Of a DNA stretch of 39,470 nucleotides, positions 29,174 to 36,747 are shown piece after piece. The notes under the pieces are model-generated. The model was given only the letters and a program-made list of their open reading frames with translations. It ran no database searches and was not told the DNA's origin. The DNA comes from Zestomicrobium sp964482405 (GTDB lineage: Archaea > Thermoproteota > Thermoprotei_A > Sulfolobales > NBVN01): positions 1-39,470 of the forward strand of contig CAYZXH010000012.1 in the NCBI GenBank assembly GCA_964482405.1. The letters are read 5' to 3'. The translations under genes were made by a program, and so were the position numbers. Position 1 is the first letter of the stretch. Every line of letters starts with the position of its first letter.

Positions 29174-31075
29174 ATGCAGGTGTTCTCGGTGTTAGGAGGT
29201 TATATGGGTAGGTTAGCGAGAGTTGATCTTAGGACTGGTAAAGTAAGGTATGAGTTCCCTCCTGAGGACGTACTTAAGAAGTGGATCGGTGGTAGGGGAC
29301 TGGGCGTCTACTTAGCTCTCAAGGAGATAGATCCTAAGGTTGACCCTCTATCCCCGGCTAATAAGGCTTACGTCATGACAGGACCTTTAACAGGGGTTTC
29401 AGGAGTTCCTACTTCCGGTAGGTGGTGTTCAGTAACTAAGGCCCCGCTAAATAACACCATACATGACGCTCAGAGCGGCGGTAAGTTCGGTCCTGAACTA
29501 AAGTTTGCTGGATTTGATGGCGTTATCTTAGAGGACGCTGCGGAAGACCCCGTCTACCTGTGGATACATGACGGGAAGGTAGATATTAGGTGTGCGAGGC
29601 ATTTATGGGGTAAGGACGTGCACGCTACGACAGACCTTATTAAGGAGGAACTTAAGGCGGAGGTCGGTGACGAAGCTAAGAACATCAAGGTGTTAGCTAT
29701 AGGTCCTGCTGGGGAGAACCTAGTGAGGATAGCGGCTTTATTGAACGATAAAAACAGAGCGGCTGGGAGGGGAGGCCACGGCGCTGTATGGGGTTCTAAG
29801 AAGATAAAAGCTATAGCTGCTTTAGGTCATGAGAAACCCAAGATCGCTAAACCAGAGCTTTTCAGGGAGGCAGTCATTGAAGCTATGGACAAACATAAGA
29901 AGAGTCCAGTGACCTCGGAGGCACTACCTAAGTATGGTACCGCGGTCTTGGTCAACATAATAAATAAGGCAGGGATTTACCCGACACGCAACTTCCAGAC
30001 AGGTTACTTCCCCACAGCTGAGAAAACCAGCGGCGAGGTAATAGCCGAGAAATACATGGATTGGGAGAAATACAAAGAGGAGATTTGCTGGGGTTGCCCA
30101 ATAGGCTGTGCTAGGTATACTAGAGTCACTAAATCCCCGTTTAGTGGTGAGGGCGGGGGTCCCGAGTACGAGACTGTATGGGCTTTCGGAGCTCAGACAG
30201 GGACAGACGACATAGAAGCTATAAGTAAGGCGAACTACCTATGCAACGAGTTAGGTTTGGACACTATATCGATGGGTCACACAATAGGTACGTTCATGGA
30301 GTTAGTTGAGAAGGGTAAGATACCGCCTGAATGTCTGAGAGGTCTTAACGCTAAGTGGGGTACGCCGGAAGCTATAGTGGAGCTGGTGTGGCGTACTGCT
30401 TATAGGTCTGGCGTAGGTGATGACTTAGCTGAGGGCGCTTTAAGACTTGCTACCAAGTACGGAGCACCTGAATTAGCTATGGTTGTTAGGGGCCAGGAAC
30501 TACCCGCTTACGACCCGAGAGGGGTTCAAGGACACGGACTAGCTTACGCCACGAGTAACAGAGGAGGTTGCCACCTCAGGGCATACCTGATATCTCCTGA
30601 GGTCTTAGGAGTCCCGGAGCTGGTTGACAGGTTCTCGACTAAGGGTAAGGCAGCGTTAGTAAAGCACTTCCAGGATATCTTTGCCGTCATAGACTCATTA
30701 GTTCTCTGCAAGTTCAGCTCGTTCGCGATATGGTCCGACGACTACGCTAAATTACTGAGCGCCGTGACCGGGGCTGACTTCACGGGCAAGGATCTGGAGA
30801 AGATAGGTGAGAGAATATACAACGCTGAGAGAGCCTTTAACGTGCTCTCATTCGGTGACGGCAGAGCTTACGATACACTACCTAAGAGACTTCTGGAGGA
30901 ACCCATGCCTGAAGGACCCAGCAAAGGATACGTGGTTAAGCTACATGAAATGCTCGACGAATACTACAGTCTGAGAGGATGGATAGATGGACGCCCAACC
31001 AAAGCAAAACTAGAAGAACTAGACCTTAAATGGGTTGCTTACAGACTTGAGGAGGAAAAGCTCTTACCGGGCTGA
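29174..31075 (+). CDS. aor: Tungsten-dependent aldehyde ferredoxin oxidoreductase
   Basis: This 633-residue cytosolic enzyme oxidises aldehydes to acids and reduces ferredoxin, using a bis-tungstopterin and one [4Fe-4S] cluster. The cluster ligands are C305-x2-C308-x3-C312 in CWGCPIGC and a distant C512 (VLCKFSS). Pterin-binding segments are AAGRGGHGAVWGSKK at 197-210 and GLDTISMGHTIG at 361-372. Length and spacing match AOR/FOR proteins of hyperthermophiles. Substrate range cannot be told from sequence. I keep ATG 29174 because it coincides with the predicted transcription start. ATG 29204 has GGAGGT five bases upstream and is the alternative, losing ten residues. Confidence 0.94.
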   Translation: MQVFSVLGGYMGRLARVDLRTGKVRYEFPPEDVLKKWIGGRGLGVYLALKEIDPKVDPLSPANKAYVMTGPLTGVSGVPTSGRWCSVTKAPLNNTIHDAQSGGKFGPELKFAGFDGVILEDAAEDPVYLWIHDGKVDIRCARHLWGKDVHATTDLIKEELKAEVGDEAKNIKVLAIGPAGENLVRIAALLNDKNRAAGRGGHGAVWGSKKIKAIAALGHEKPKIAKPELFREAVIEAMDKHKKSPVTSEALPKYGTAVLVNIINKAGIYPTRNFQTGYFPTAEKTSGEVIAEKYMDWEKYKEEICWGCPIGCARYTRVTKSPFSGEGGGPEYETVWAFGAQTGTDDIEAISKANYLCNELGLDTISMGHTIGTFMELVEKGKIPPECLRGLNAKWGTPEAIVELVWRTAYRSGVGDDLAEGALRLATKYGAPELAMVVRGQELPAYDPRGVQGHGLAYATSNRGGCHLRAYLISPEVLGVPELVDRFSTKGKAALVKHFQDIFAVIDSLVLCKFSSFAIWSDDYAKLLSAVTGADFTGKDLEKIGERIYNAERAFNVLSFGDGRAYDTLPKRLLEEPMPEGPSKGYVVKLHEMLDEYYSLRGWIDGRPTKAKLEELDLKWVAYRLEEEKLLPG

Positions 31076-31164
31076 CTAACCTGGTAAAAAGATAATTAAG
31101 TTTTTATTAAATTGAATACTTGCTTTATAATAAATGTTAAAACTTTCTCCCGGTACTAGCAGTA
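31076..31164. terminator. AT-rich convergent spacer with T tracts on both strands
   Basis: Between the AOR stop and the nuoH-like stop lie T-rich runs: AGTTTTTATT near 31099-31108 on the plus strand, and a run of five T on the minus strand opposite 31084-31088. Archaeal termination relies on such U tracts. No stable hairpin is seen. Confidence 0.4.
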
Positions 31165-32142
31165 TTAAGAAAGTATTGCTACGGCAAGACCTAGTAGAGC
31201 GAGTGTATAACAGTACTTCCACAGGAATCTCACGCCTTGATCTGGTCTAAACCTAGGCATTGAGTTATCAATTACCGTGATGAGGGTTAACAAGACCACG
31301 TACTTAATCAACACTACGATAGTACTGGCGAGCCAGCTACCTGGTTCCGCAGGCCAGACACCACCTAAGAATAGCATAACGTATATTAACGGAAATACTA
31401 TCTTCTCCAAGAACTTAAGGAAGAACCCCATAGCTAGCCTGGGTCCGCCTAACTCCGTGAAGAGCCCCCAGTAAAGCTCTGTCTCGGCTTCAGGAAAATC
31501 AAAAGGTTTAATCATTAAAACAGCCATAAGGCTTAAGAAACCCGCTACTGATGAGATCGCCATAGCTATTGCTGAGGTGAGGGAAACGGTCCATAATCGA
31601 TGGGATACTGTGGAGGTCAGGTAAGTACTGAAGTATGTGTTGAAGTACTTAGCCGCCAATATCACTGGAACTAAGTGTGTCGCTATATACGCTGGATCCG
31701 CAGATATTAGGAGAGCTAAGTATCTCCCGGAAGCAATACTTGAATACGGGTTAGGAGCTGAGAGCGCTAAATACGCTAACGCGAAAGGAGCTAAGAGTAT
31801 AGCATAAGCTATTATTAGGAAGTCGTAGGGTGCGTGGATAGGGGTTATGGCTAGCGGCGTAACCAAACTCAATGAGATTAAACTACCTATCGCTAAAACA
31901 ATCGCCGCGAGTGGTGAGTATTTCAAGCCATACTTATTAACCACATCCTCTTTCGATAAGAGTTTAATGAAATCAGCTAAAGGCTGTAAAATCCCTGTAG
32001 GTCCTGTTCGCGTTGGTCCTCTCCTAAACTGAATCCTCCCACTTATTTTCCTCACGTACCACTGAGTGAGAATGACCAATAGAATCATGGTTAGGAGTCC
32101 CGGATATATCAGAGCTTGGAGAATAAGCGTTAGTAAACTCAC
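31165..32142 (-). CDS. nuoH: NuoH/MbhM-like membrane anchor subunit
   Basis: This is a membrane protein of about 325 residues with eight predicted helices. It is the subunit that links the peripheral redox arm to the ion-pumping arm in complex I and group 4 hydrogenases. Landmarks are GRIQFRRGPTRTGPTGILQPLADFIKLLSKED (the first loop) and the acidic loop KPFDFPEAETELYWGLFTEL. I choose GTG 32142, three bases after the preceding stop, behind GAGGTG and GGTGATC. The longer start at 32211 would overlap the upstream gene by 67 bases and add 23 unlikely residues. It is the last gene of the twelve-gene operon. Confidence 0.92.
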   Translation of the reverse strand: MSLLTLILQALIYPGLLTMILLVILTQWYVRKISGRIQFRRGPTRTGPTGILQPLADFIKLLSKEDVVNKYGLKYSPLAAIVLAIGSLISLSLVTPLAITPIHAPYDFLIIAYAILLAPFALAYLALSAPNPYSSIASGRYLALLISADPAYIATHLVPVILAAKYFNTYFSTYLTSTVSHRLWTVSLTSAIAMAISSVAGFLSLMAVLMIKPFDFPEAETELYWGLFTELGGPRLAMGFFLKFLEKIVFPLIYVMLFLGGVWPAEPGSWLASTIVVLIKYVVLLTLITVIDNSMPRFRPDQGVRFLWKYCYTLALLGLAVAILS

Positions 32143-32144
32143 GA

Positions 32145-32501
32145 TCACCACCTCATAATCAATGATAAGAAAGCTAGGATAGTTAACAGAATAAATGCGT
32201 AGAAGTACCAATCACCCACTAAAGCTTCTGAGGCTCTCTTTAATGAGGCTGAAGCCTGTTTCCAAGCCCGAGACAGTATCTCTACAACTAAATCCGTCAC
32301 GGAAGGGAAGCTAACGTTATTAACTAACCAACCACCTAAGACAGGGTAATACTTAACCTCATCAGACCTATCCTCTACTGCCTTCCCGCCAAATCTCTGA
32401 AACATCTCATAGAACACTAAATACACCACAAGTCCTAAAAGGCTTGAAAACCCGACGAGTACCAGCAGGAAATCACTTGAACTTAACTCAACACCCAACA
32501 T
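32145..32501 (-). CDS. Small two-helix membrane subunit, MbhI-like
   Basis: This 118-residue protein has one N-terminal membrane helix (about 6-28), a soluble stretch, a long amphipathic helix (VVEILSRAWKQASASLKRASEAL) and a C-terminal membrane helix. The amphipathic-then-membrane pattern resembles the lateral helix and last segment of NuoL, which in the Mbh hydrogenase is carried by the small subunit MbhI. The match is by layout only. ATG 32501 has GGTGAC five bases upstream. TTG 32516 is the longer alternative. It lies between mnhE and nuoH in the operon. Confidence 0.6.
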   Translation of the reverse strand: MLGVELSSSDFLLVLVGFSSLLGLVVYLVFYEMFQRFGGKAVEDRSDEVKYYPVLGGWLVNNVSFPSVTDLVVEILSRAWKQASASLKRASEALVGDWYFYAFILLTILAFLSLIMRW

Positions 32502-32505
32502 TACG

Positions 32506-33012
32506 TCACCTCTCAAAAACTAGCTTAGCCCAGTGCTCGAATTCCTCAGATACTTTTTTCTTAACTTCAGAATCTTCAAAGACGTCCGCGAAAAGCCAGT
32601 GAACATACATGGACTTACTGCCCTCGTCCACGTCGAGGACAACGGTACCTGGAGTGTTAGTTATGGAGTTAGCTACCATTACCACGGAATACTCACTCCT
32701 TAACTCGTAAGGCACTCTAACTATGGCTGGATTAAGCCGTGGTTTAGATGACAGTATAGCTCTCACGACATTCCAGTGAGCTACGGCTTCCACTATAGTG
32801 AAATACCTGAAGATGTAAGCCACTAGAGTAGCAAACCTGACTGCCGACAACTTCCTGGGTTCGCTAATCAAGTCTTTTGAGAAAATCTGCGACACGATTA
32901 AAGCTACTGCAGCACCTACCAAGAACTCGGTGATGGAGAAGACTCCTGTATAGAGTAGGTATACAAGCAAGAGAATTAGTGCCGTCATGGCGGTATTAAT
33001 GAATCTACTCAT
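32506..33012 (-). CDS. mnhE: Mrp-type antiporter subunit MnhE-like
   Basis: This 168-residue protein has two or three N-terminal membrane helices and a cytosolic domain ending in SITNTPGTVVLDVDEGSKSMYVHWLFAD, the MnhE/MrpE signature. MnhE-like subunits pair with MnhF/G homologues in the ion-translocating module of Mbh/Mbs complexes. ATG 33012 has GGTGA nearby. GTG 33021 would only lengthen the overlap with mnhC. Confidence 0.88.
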   Translation of the reverse strand: MSRFINTAMTALILLLVYLLYTGVFSITEFLVGAAVALIVSQIFSKDLISEPRKLSAVRFATLVAYIFRYFTIVEAVAHWNVVRAILSSKPRLNPAIVRVPYELRSEYSVVMVANSITNTPGTVVLDVDEGSKSMYVHWLFADVFEDSEVKKKVSEEFEHWAKLVFER

Positions 33013-33418
33013 CAAGCTCACCTACCTCGAGCTTACTAAGGTTTTGAGTCCCGAAGAGTTCTGCCGCTTTTATTGAGATAGTTGCTAAGAATAGCATGAC
33101 CGCCAATCCTATGACTATCGCCGTCACTATGAGCACCTGAGGTATCGGGTCAACGGCCGATGACGCGAAATCTCTTAACTCAGCTTCTGTAGGGAAAGTA
33201 AAACCTTCTAAAACGCCGCCGAAGAAGACTGGTGGTTGGGTGGCTAGGATTCTATATCCTAGAAGAACCGCTAACATCTCGATAGCGTCGGAGTATATGG
33301 TGAGCATAATGAGCTTCTTAATCATGTGAGGCCTACACACCATTCCGCAAAGACCTACGGCCGCAGTCCCTAAAACCATGAAGAGTATGTAGTACCAGAG
33401 AAACTCCTCGATACTCAT
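33005..33418 (-). CDS. mnhC: Mrp-type antiporter subunit MnhC / NuoK-like
   Basis: This 137-residue protein has three helices. The region KKLIMLTIYSDAIEMLAVLLGYR corresponds to the NuoK/MnhC core, and DPIPQVLIVTAIVIGLAVMLFLATISIKA is the highly conserved third helix (DPlpQALVLTAIVI). It carries a proton-path glutamate in its second helix (AIEML). ATG 33418 is preceded by GGAGGA, and the gene overlaps mnhB by four bases. Confidence 0.92.
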   Translation of the reverse strand: MSIEEFLWYYILFMVLGTAAVGLCGMVCRPHMIKKLIMLTIYSDAIEMLAVLLGYRILATQPPVFFGGVLEGFTFPTEAELRDFASSAVDPIPQVLIVTAIVIGLAVMLFLATISIKAAELFGTQNLSKLEVGELDE

Positions 33419-34206
33419 TTCTCCTCCCTCTCAACGACAGAGTCTAGGATTATGAGAGATAGGGTGAACCCAGCGCTCACGGCTACGAACTCAAGTATGT
33501 TGAGGAATATTAGGGTTCCAGAAAATAGGAGTGTTCCCCAGGGTAAGTGAATGAGGTAAGGAAATCCGGCCTCTGCGTGGGTTTTAGGCAGGTTCATGAA
33601 GATATAGCCTGTATAGCCTCCCAACATACCTGCTAGTACCGAAGTAATTCCTACGAGAGCTACGCCTAGTAAGGCTAAGGACCTAACAGAAAGAAGACTC
33701 TCCTTACTCAGACCTAACTCAGCAAGCTTACTACTACCCAACGCGAGAATCATTATTAAAGGTCCGACCACGAAGATAGCGCCTCCCTGAAATCCTCCAC
33801 CTGGCGTGAGATGTCCGTGGATAGCGACTGAAGCTGCCACGACCACTATCAGCGGGGTCACTAACTTAGCCACTACTCGCGTTATGATAGTAGACTCTTC
33901 ACGGGCCCTTACTAAGTCATGCTTCCCCTCAAGAACGTAGAGAGCTCCCACAATAGCTAAAAAGAGAACGGTGGTCTCATAAAATGTGTCGATCCCTCTA
34001 TGATCCCATAACACGCTAGTGACTATTTCGGGCGAGGCACTAAATATGCTGGAATTCAGGTTCGGTATGTTCGTGAGGAATTTCATAGCTAGTTGCGTAT
34101 TCTCTGCTATTAGCGGGTTAGTTAGACCTGATTTAACGATTACGAGAGTCATTAAGACTACTAAAGAGCTAGTTATGAAGGCTGTTAAACCCAGCCTATT
34201 CCTCAT
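33415..34206 (-). CDS. mnhB: MbhE-MbhF fusion (MnhA C-terminal/MnhB-like)
   Basis: This 263-residue membrane protein joins two units that are separate in Mbh of Thermococcales. The first contains VLWDHRGIDTFYETTVLFLAIVGAL (the MbhE-type, RGiDTl motif). The second contains IHGHLTPGGGFQGGAI (the MnhB signature GH..PGGGF.GG). ATG 34206 is preceded by GGTGAGAG; the GTG nine bases earlier is less likely. It belongs to the ion-translocating module. Confidence 0.88.
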   Translation of the reverse strand: MRNRLGLTAFITSSLVVLMTLVIVKSGLTNPLIAENTQLAMKFLTNIPNLNSSIFSASPEIVTSVLWDHRGIDTFYETTVLFLAIVGALYVLEGKHDLVRAREESTIITRVVAKLVTPLIVVVAASVAIHGHLTPGGGFQGGAIFVVGPLIMILALGSSKLAELGLSKESLLSVRSLALLGVALVGITSVLAGMLGGYTGYIFMNLPKTHAEAGFPYLIHLPWGTLLFSGTLIFLNILEFVAVSAGFTLSLIILDSVVEREEK

Positions 34207-34447
34207 ATCTCTCACCCTTCCTTAACGCGTATATTAGGATAACTGAGTTAACTCCGAGTCCTATAGCTATGTAAGCTATGAGCAGGTCCGGAGCTAGGAA
34301 TACGAGCAGGAGTAGGGCGAAGAACACAGACTCAACTCCGGATAGAACTATAGCTTTCAGTAAGTCTCTCTCTAGCATAGCGATTATTGAGGCGATTAAA
34401 GCCAGCGTAGCTCCTACGGCTCCCAGCAATAACGGTATGTGGATCAT
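34196..34447 (-). CDS. MbhD-like subunit (DUF4040)
   Basis: This 83-residue, two- to three-helix protein contains RDLLKAIVLSGVESVFFALLLLVFLAPDLLIAY. That matches the MbhD/DUF4040 signature found at the C-terminus of MrpA or as a separate Mbh subunit. ATG 34447 has GGAGGTTGAT upstream. It overlaps both neighbours by four to eleven bases. Confidence 0.82.
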   Translation of the reverse strand: MIHIPLLLGAVGATLALIASIIAMLERDLLKAIVLSGVESVFFALLLLVFLAPDLLIAYIAIGLGVNSVILIYALRKGERYEE

Positions 34448-34809
34448 TTTTTATCAACCTCCGCGAGCTTATCTACTACGATAGGTTTCGGTCTTACCTC
34501 ACCGGACTTATATGCGGCTCTTGCGAGAATATGTGTTCCTGCCGGAGAGATTAAGGCTATTATGGCGGCACTAACTAACGAGACTCCGGCAACGTAAAAC
34601 TTAAAGGTTGGCGGGGTGTCAAGCGATAGTGATATGAGTGCTATGCCTATTAGGGGATACACAGAACCTCCTATAGTCCCTACGGTAGCTGCGTGTAGTC
34701 TTAGAAAGAAATTATTGAACTTGTTAATTCCTACGGCGGCTACGACATCTAAGATACCGCCGAGCACTACTAATAGGCAACCAAGCCAGAAGAGGATTAC
34801 GTCCATCAC
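34444..34809 (-). CDS. mnhG: Mrp-type antiporter subunit MnhG-like
   Basis: This 121-residue protein has three helices with the MnhG core NNFFLRLHAATVGTIGGSVYPLIGIALISL (family pattern dF..RlHAatk....G), followed by SPAGTHILARAAYKSG. ATG 34806 or GTG 34809 are equally possible starts. It overlaps mnhF by four bases. Confidence 0.92.
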   Translation of the reverse strand: MMDVILFWLGCLLVVLGGILDVVAAVGINKFNNFFLRLHAATVGTIGGSVYPLIGIALISLSLDTPPTFKFYVAGVSLVSAAIIALISPAGTHILARAAYKSGEVRPKPIVVDKLAEVDKK

Positions 34810-35093
34810 TTCCTACCACCCTTAACCTTAACTAAATACTTAGCTACCGCGATGTCTAGTAGGAAAACCCATGAAGCCAGAGGTATCACTCCTATAGCTA
34901 GGTAGGGGTTTTCGTAGTATAGCGTAACGAGCATGAATATAACAACTAAGTCGACTACTAAGGTATCGAGAGCCAGTACTACGTCAGGTACGGTGGGACC
35001 TCTAAACACTCTGTACGTGTAAAGAATCATGGCTGAAGAGAAGAGTGTGAGAGCGATAGGTAACACGTAATCTAATGCTTCAGGAGCTACCAA
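34806..35093 (-). CDS. mnhF: Mrp-type antiporter subunit MnhF-like
   Basis: This 95-residue protein has three helices with the MnhF signature RVFRGPTVPDVVLALDTLVVDLVVI (R.irGpt..DRv.alD). It starts at TTG 35093 behind GGTGGCGGGG and overlaps the nuoI-like gene end by seven bases. It belongs to the ion-translocating module with MnhE and MnhG. Confidence 0.92.
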   Translation of the reverse strand: MVAPEALDYVLPIALTLFSSAMILYTYRVFRGPTVPDVVLALDTLVVDLVVIFMLVTLYYENPYLAIGVIPLASWVFLLDIAVAKYLVKVKGGRK

Positions 35094-35566
35094 TCCCCGC
35101 CACCCCCTAACTTAGCCTTACTTTCCTCAGGAGCCTTAAACTTATCCTTAGTTATGGTTATCCTGGCTTGAGCTCCTTCCGGAATCTTAGAGAGATCTAT
35201 CGGGTAGTAAATTGTGTTACTTTTATCCTTAGTGTATAGTTCGAAACCAGTTAAGTCTGTCATAGAGAGAGCACTGAAAGGACAGTACTCAACACAGAGT
35301 CCGCAGAAAGTGCATTTATGAAGGTCTATTCTAGGAAATCTACTACGCTTATTTTGAGGCCAGTTACCCTCAATAAACACCATATCTATCGAGTTTGCTG
35401 GACAGACTGCTTGACACATACTGCAACCAGTGCACTTACTCATATCAAGTACGTGCCTCCCTCTAGTATTCTCTAACTTGAGGGGCGGCTGTGATTCAGG
35501 GACTAACCTCGTGTAAGGCTTTCTGAGGAGATACTTGATAACCTTACCGATAGTGGACGCAGCCAT
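35087..35566 (-). CDS. nuoI: NuoI/MbhN-like two-[4Fe-4S] ferredoxin subunit
   Basis: This 159-residue peripheral electron-transfer subunit has two CxxCxxCxxxCP motifs: C45, C48, C51, C55 (CTGCSMCQAVCP) and C85, C88, C91, C95 (CTFCGLCVEYCP). An amphipathic N-terminus would lie on the membrane. It passes electrons from ferredoxin to the cluster in the NuoB domain. ATG 35566 follows AGGTGAT; GTG 35575 would overlap that site. Confidence 0.93.
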   Translation of the reverse strand: MAASTIGKVIKYLLRKPYTRLVPESQPPLKLENTRGRHVLDMSKCTGCSMCQAVCPANSIDMVFIEGNWPQNKRSRFPRIDLHKCTFCGLCVEYCPFSALSMTDLTGFELYTKDKSNTIYYPIDLSKIPEGAQARITITKDKFKAPEESKAKLGGGGDW

Positions 35567-35571
35567 CCCAA

Positions 35572-36747
35572 TCACCTATCTATGTCTGGCGGGCAAGGAT
35601 CTAGAGATTTAACTATTACTGGGAAGTCAGCGATCGTTACTTCCTCATTTTTAACTATATGTTTAAGAACTGTAGTAAGTAGCGGCAGGGAGACGCTCCT
35701 TAACCTAACCCTATAGGGTTTCCTACCACCTTGACCTGTGAAATGTACTACGTACTTGTCATCCACCCGTTCAGCTTTCATGACGCCCATACTAATCACG
35801 TGAATCATGTACTCCCCTCTCGCGGACTCAACTCTTGAGACCCCTACTCCAGCAGGAGCTGTGAGAGGGAGTTTAACCCTGTATGGGGCACCAGGCTTAA
35901 CCTCCTCTACCGACTGCCTTATTATGTTAAGGCTTTCGTGAATCTCTTTAAACCTAATTACGGACCTCTCGTAAGAGTCGCCATTCTCGCCTACAGGAAC
36001 GTTAAACTTTACTTTATCGTAGTTCTCGTAGGGTACCGCCTTACGTATATCATAAGGCATACCCCCAGCCCTCAGCGAGGGACCCGTAACTCCTAATCTG
36101 ATAGCGTCCTCCGCTTTTAGAATACCGATATTCTTAGTTCTTGCTTTGAAAACCGGATTTCTAAGCAGAGCCTCCTCAATATCCTCTACTATATCCTCTA
36201 CTTTATTAGCTAAATTAAGAGTCGTATCTCTAAAGTCCTGAGGCACGTCCCACCTAATCCCTCCCGGAACCGAGAAACTGTGGTATATCCTGTGCCCTGT
36301 CACCCTAGCAAACCACTTAAGTATTTCCTCCCTAGCAGCTATAGCCCAGTAACCGATTGTTCTTAAGCCCACACCACCCGACATGAAGTTCACCCAGAAT
36401 AGGTGTGATGCTACTCTAGAAAACTCGGCCATTATCATCCTTACGTACTTAGCTTTCTCAGGTACCTCAGCCTTGAAGATCTTATCCACGGCTTCCGCGT
36501 AAGCTATCTCCAAGTTATCTGGATCTTCCACGCAGAATCTATAACACATAACTATGTTCATCTCCCAAGTTCTATTCTCCATCATCTTCTCAAAACCCCT
36601 GAAGAGGAAGCCGGGAATTAACTCAACATCGACTACTCTCTCCCCCTCTAACCAAATCTTAAAGCCTACATTACCCGGAACACCAGGGTGTTGAGGGCCA
36701 AAGAATAACTCCACTTGCTTAGTAGTTTTAGATTGCTCACCTGCCAT
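35572..36747 (-). CDS. nuoD: NuoD/MbhL-like large subunit with altered [NiFe] ligands
   Basis: This 391-residue subunit is homologous to NuoD and to the large subunit of group 4 [NiFe] hydrogenases (FFGPQHPGVPGNVGF, RTWEMNIVMCYRFC, ARVTGHRIYHSFSVPGGI, VTGPSLRAGG). The N-terminal ligand motif is C68-x3-C72 instead of C-x2-C. The C-terminal motif is D383-P-C385 with D388 where the second Cys of DPCxxC belongs. Two of these changes alone make a normal [NiFe] site unlikely. ATG 36747 has GGGGGT upstream; the longer start at 36795 would overlap nuoBC by 59 bases. It best fits an MBX/MBS-like sulfur-reducing complex. Confidence 0.9.
   Translation of the reverse strand: MAGEQSKTTKQVELFFGPQHPGVPGNVGFKIWLEGERVVDVELIPGFLFRGFEKMMENRTWEMNIVMCYRFCVEDPDNLEIAYAEAVDKIFKAEVPEKAKYVRMIMAEFSRVASHLFWVNFMSGGVGLRTIGYWAIAAREEILKWFARVTGHRIYHSFSVPGGIRWDVPQDFRDTTLNLANKVEDIVEDIEEALLRNPVFKARTKNIGILKAEDAIRLGVTGPSLRAGGMPYDIRKAVPYENYDKVKFNVPVGENGDSYERSVIRFKEIHESLNIIRQSVEEVKPGAPYRVKLPLTAPAGVGVSRVESARGEYMIHVISMGVMKAERVDDKYVVHFTGQGGRKPYRVRLRSVSLPLLTTVLKHIVKNEEVTIADFPVIVKSLDPCPPDIDR

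Noticed and set aside
29204..29206. ATG 29204 as the AOR start
   Set aside because: It has a good GGAGGT site, but the family usually carries residues before this point and the TATA box places transcription start at ATG 29174. Kept as an alternative only.
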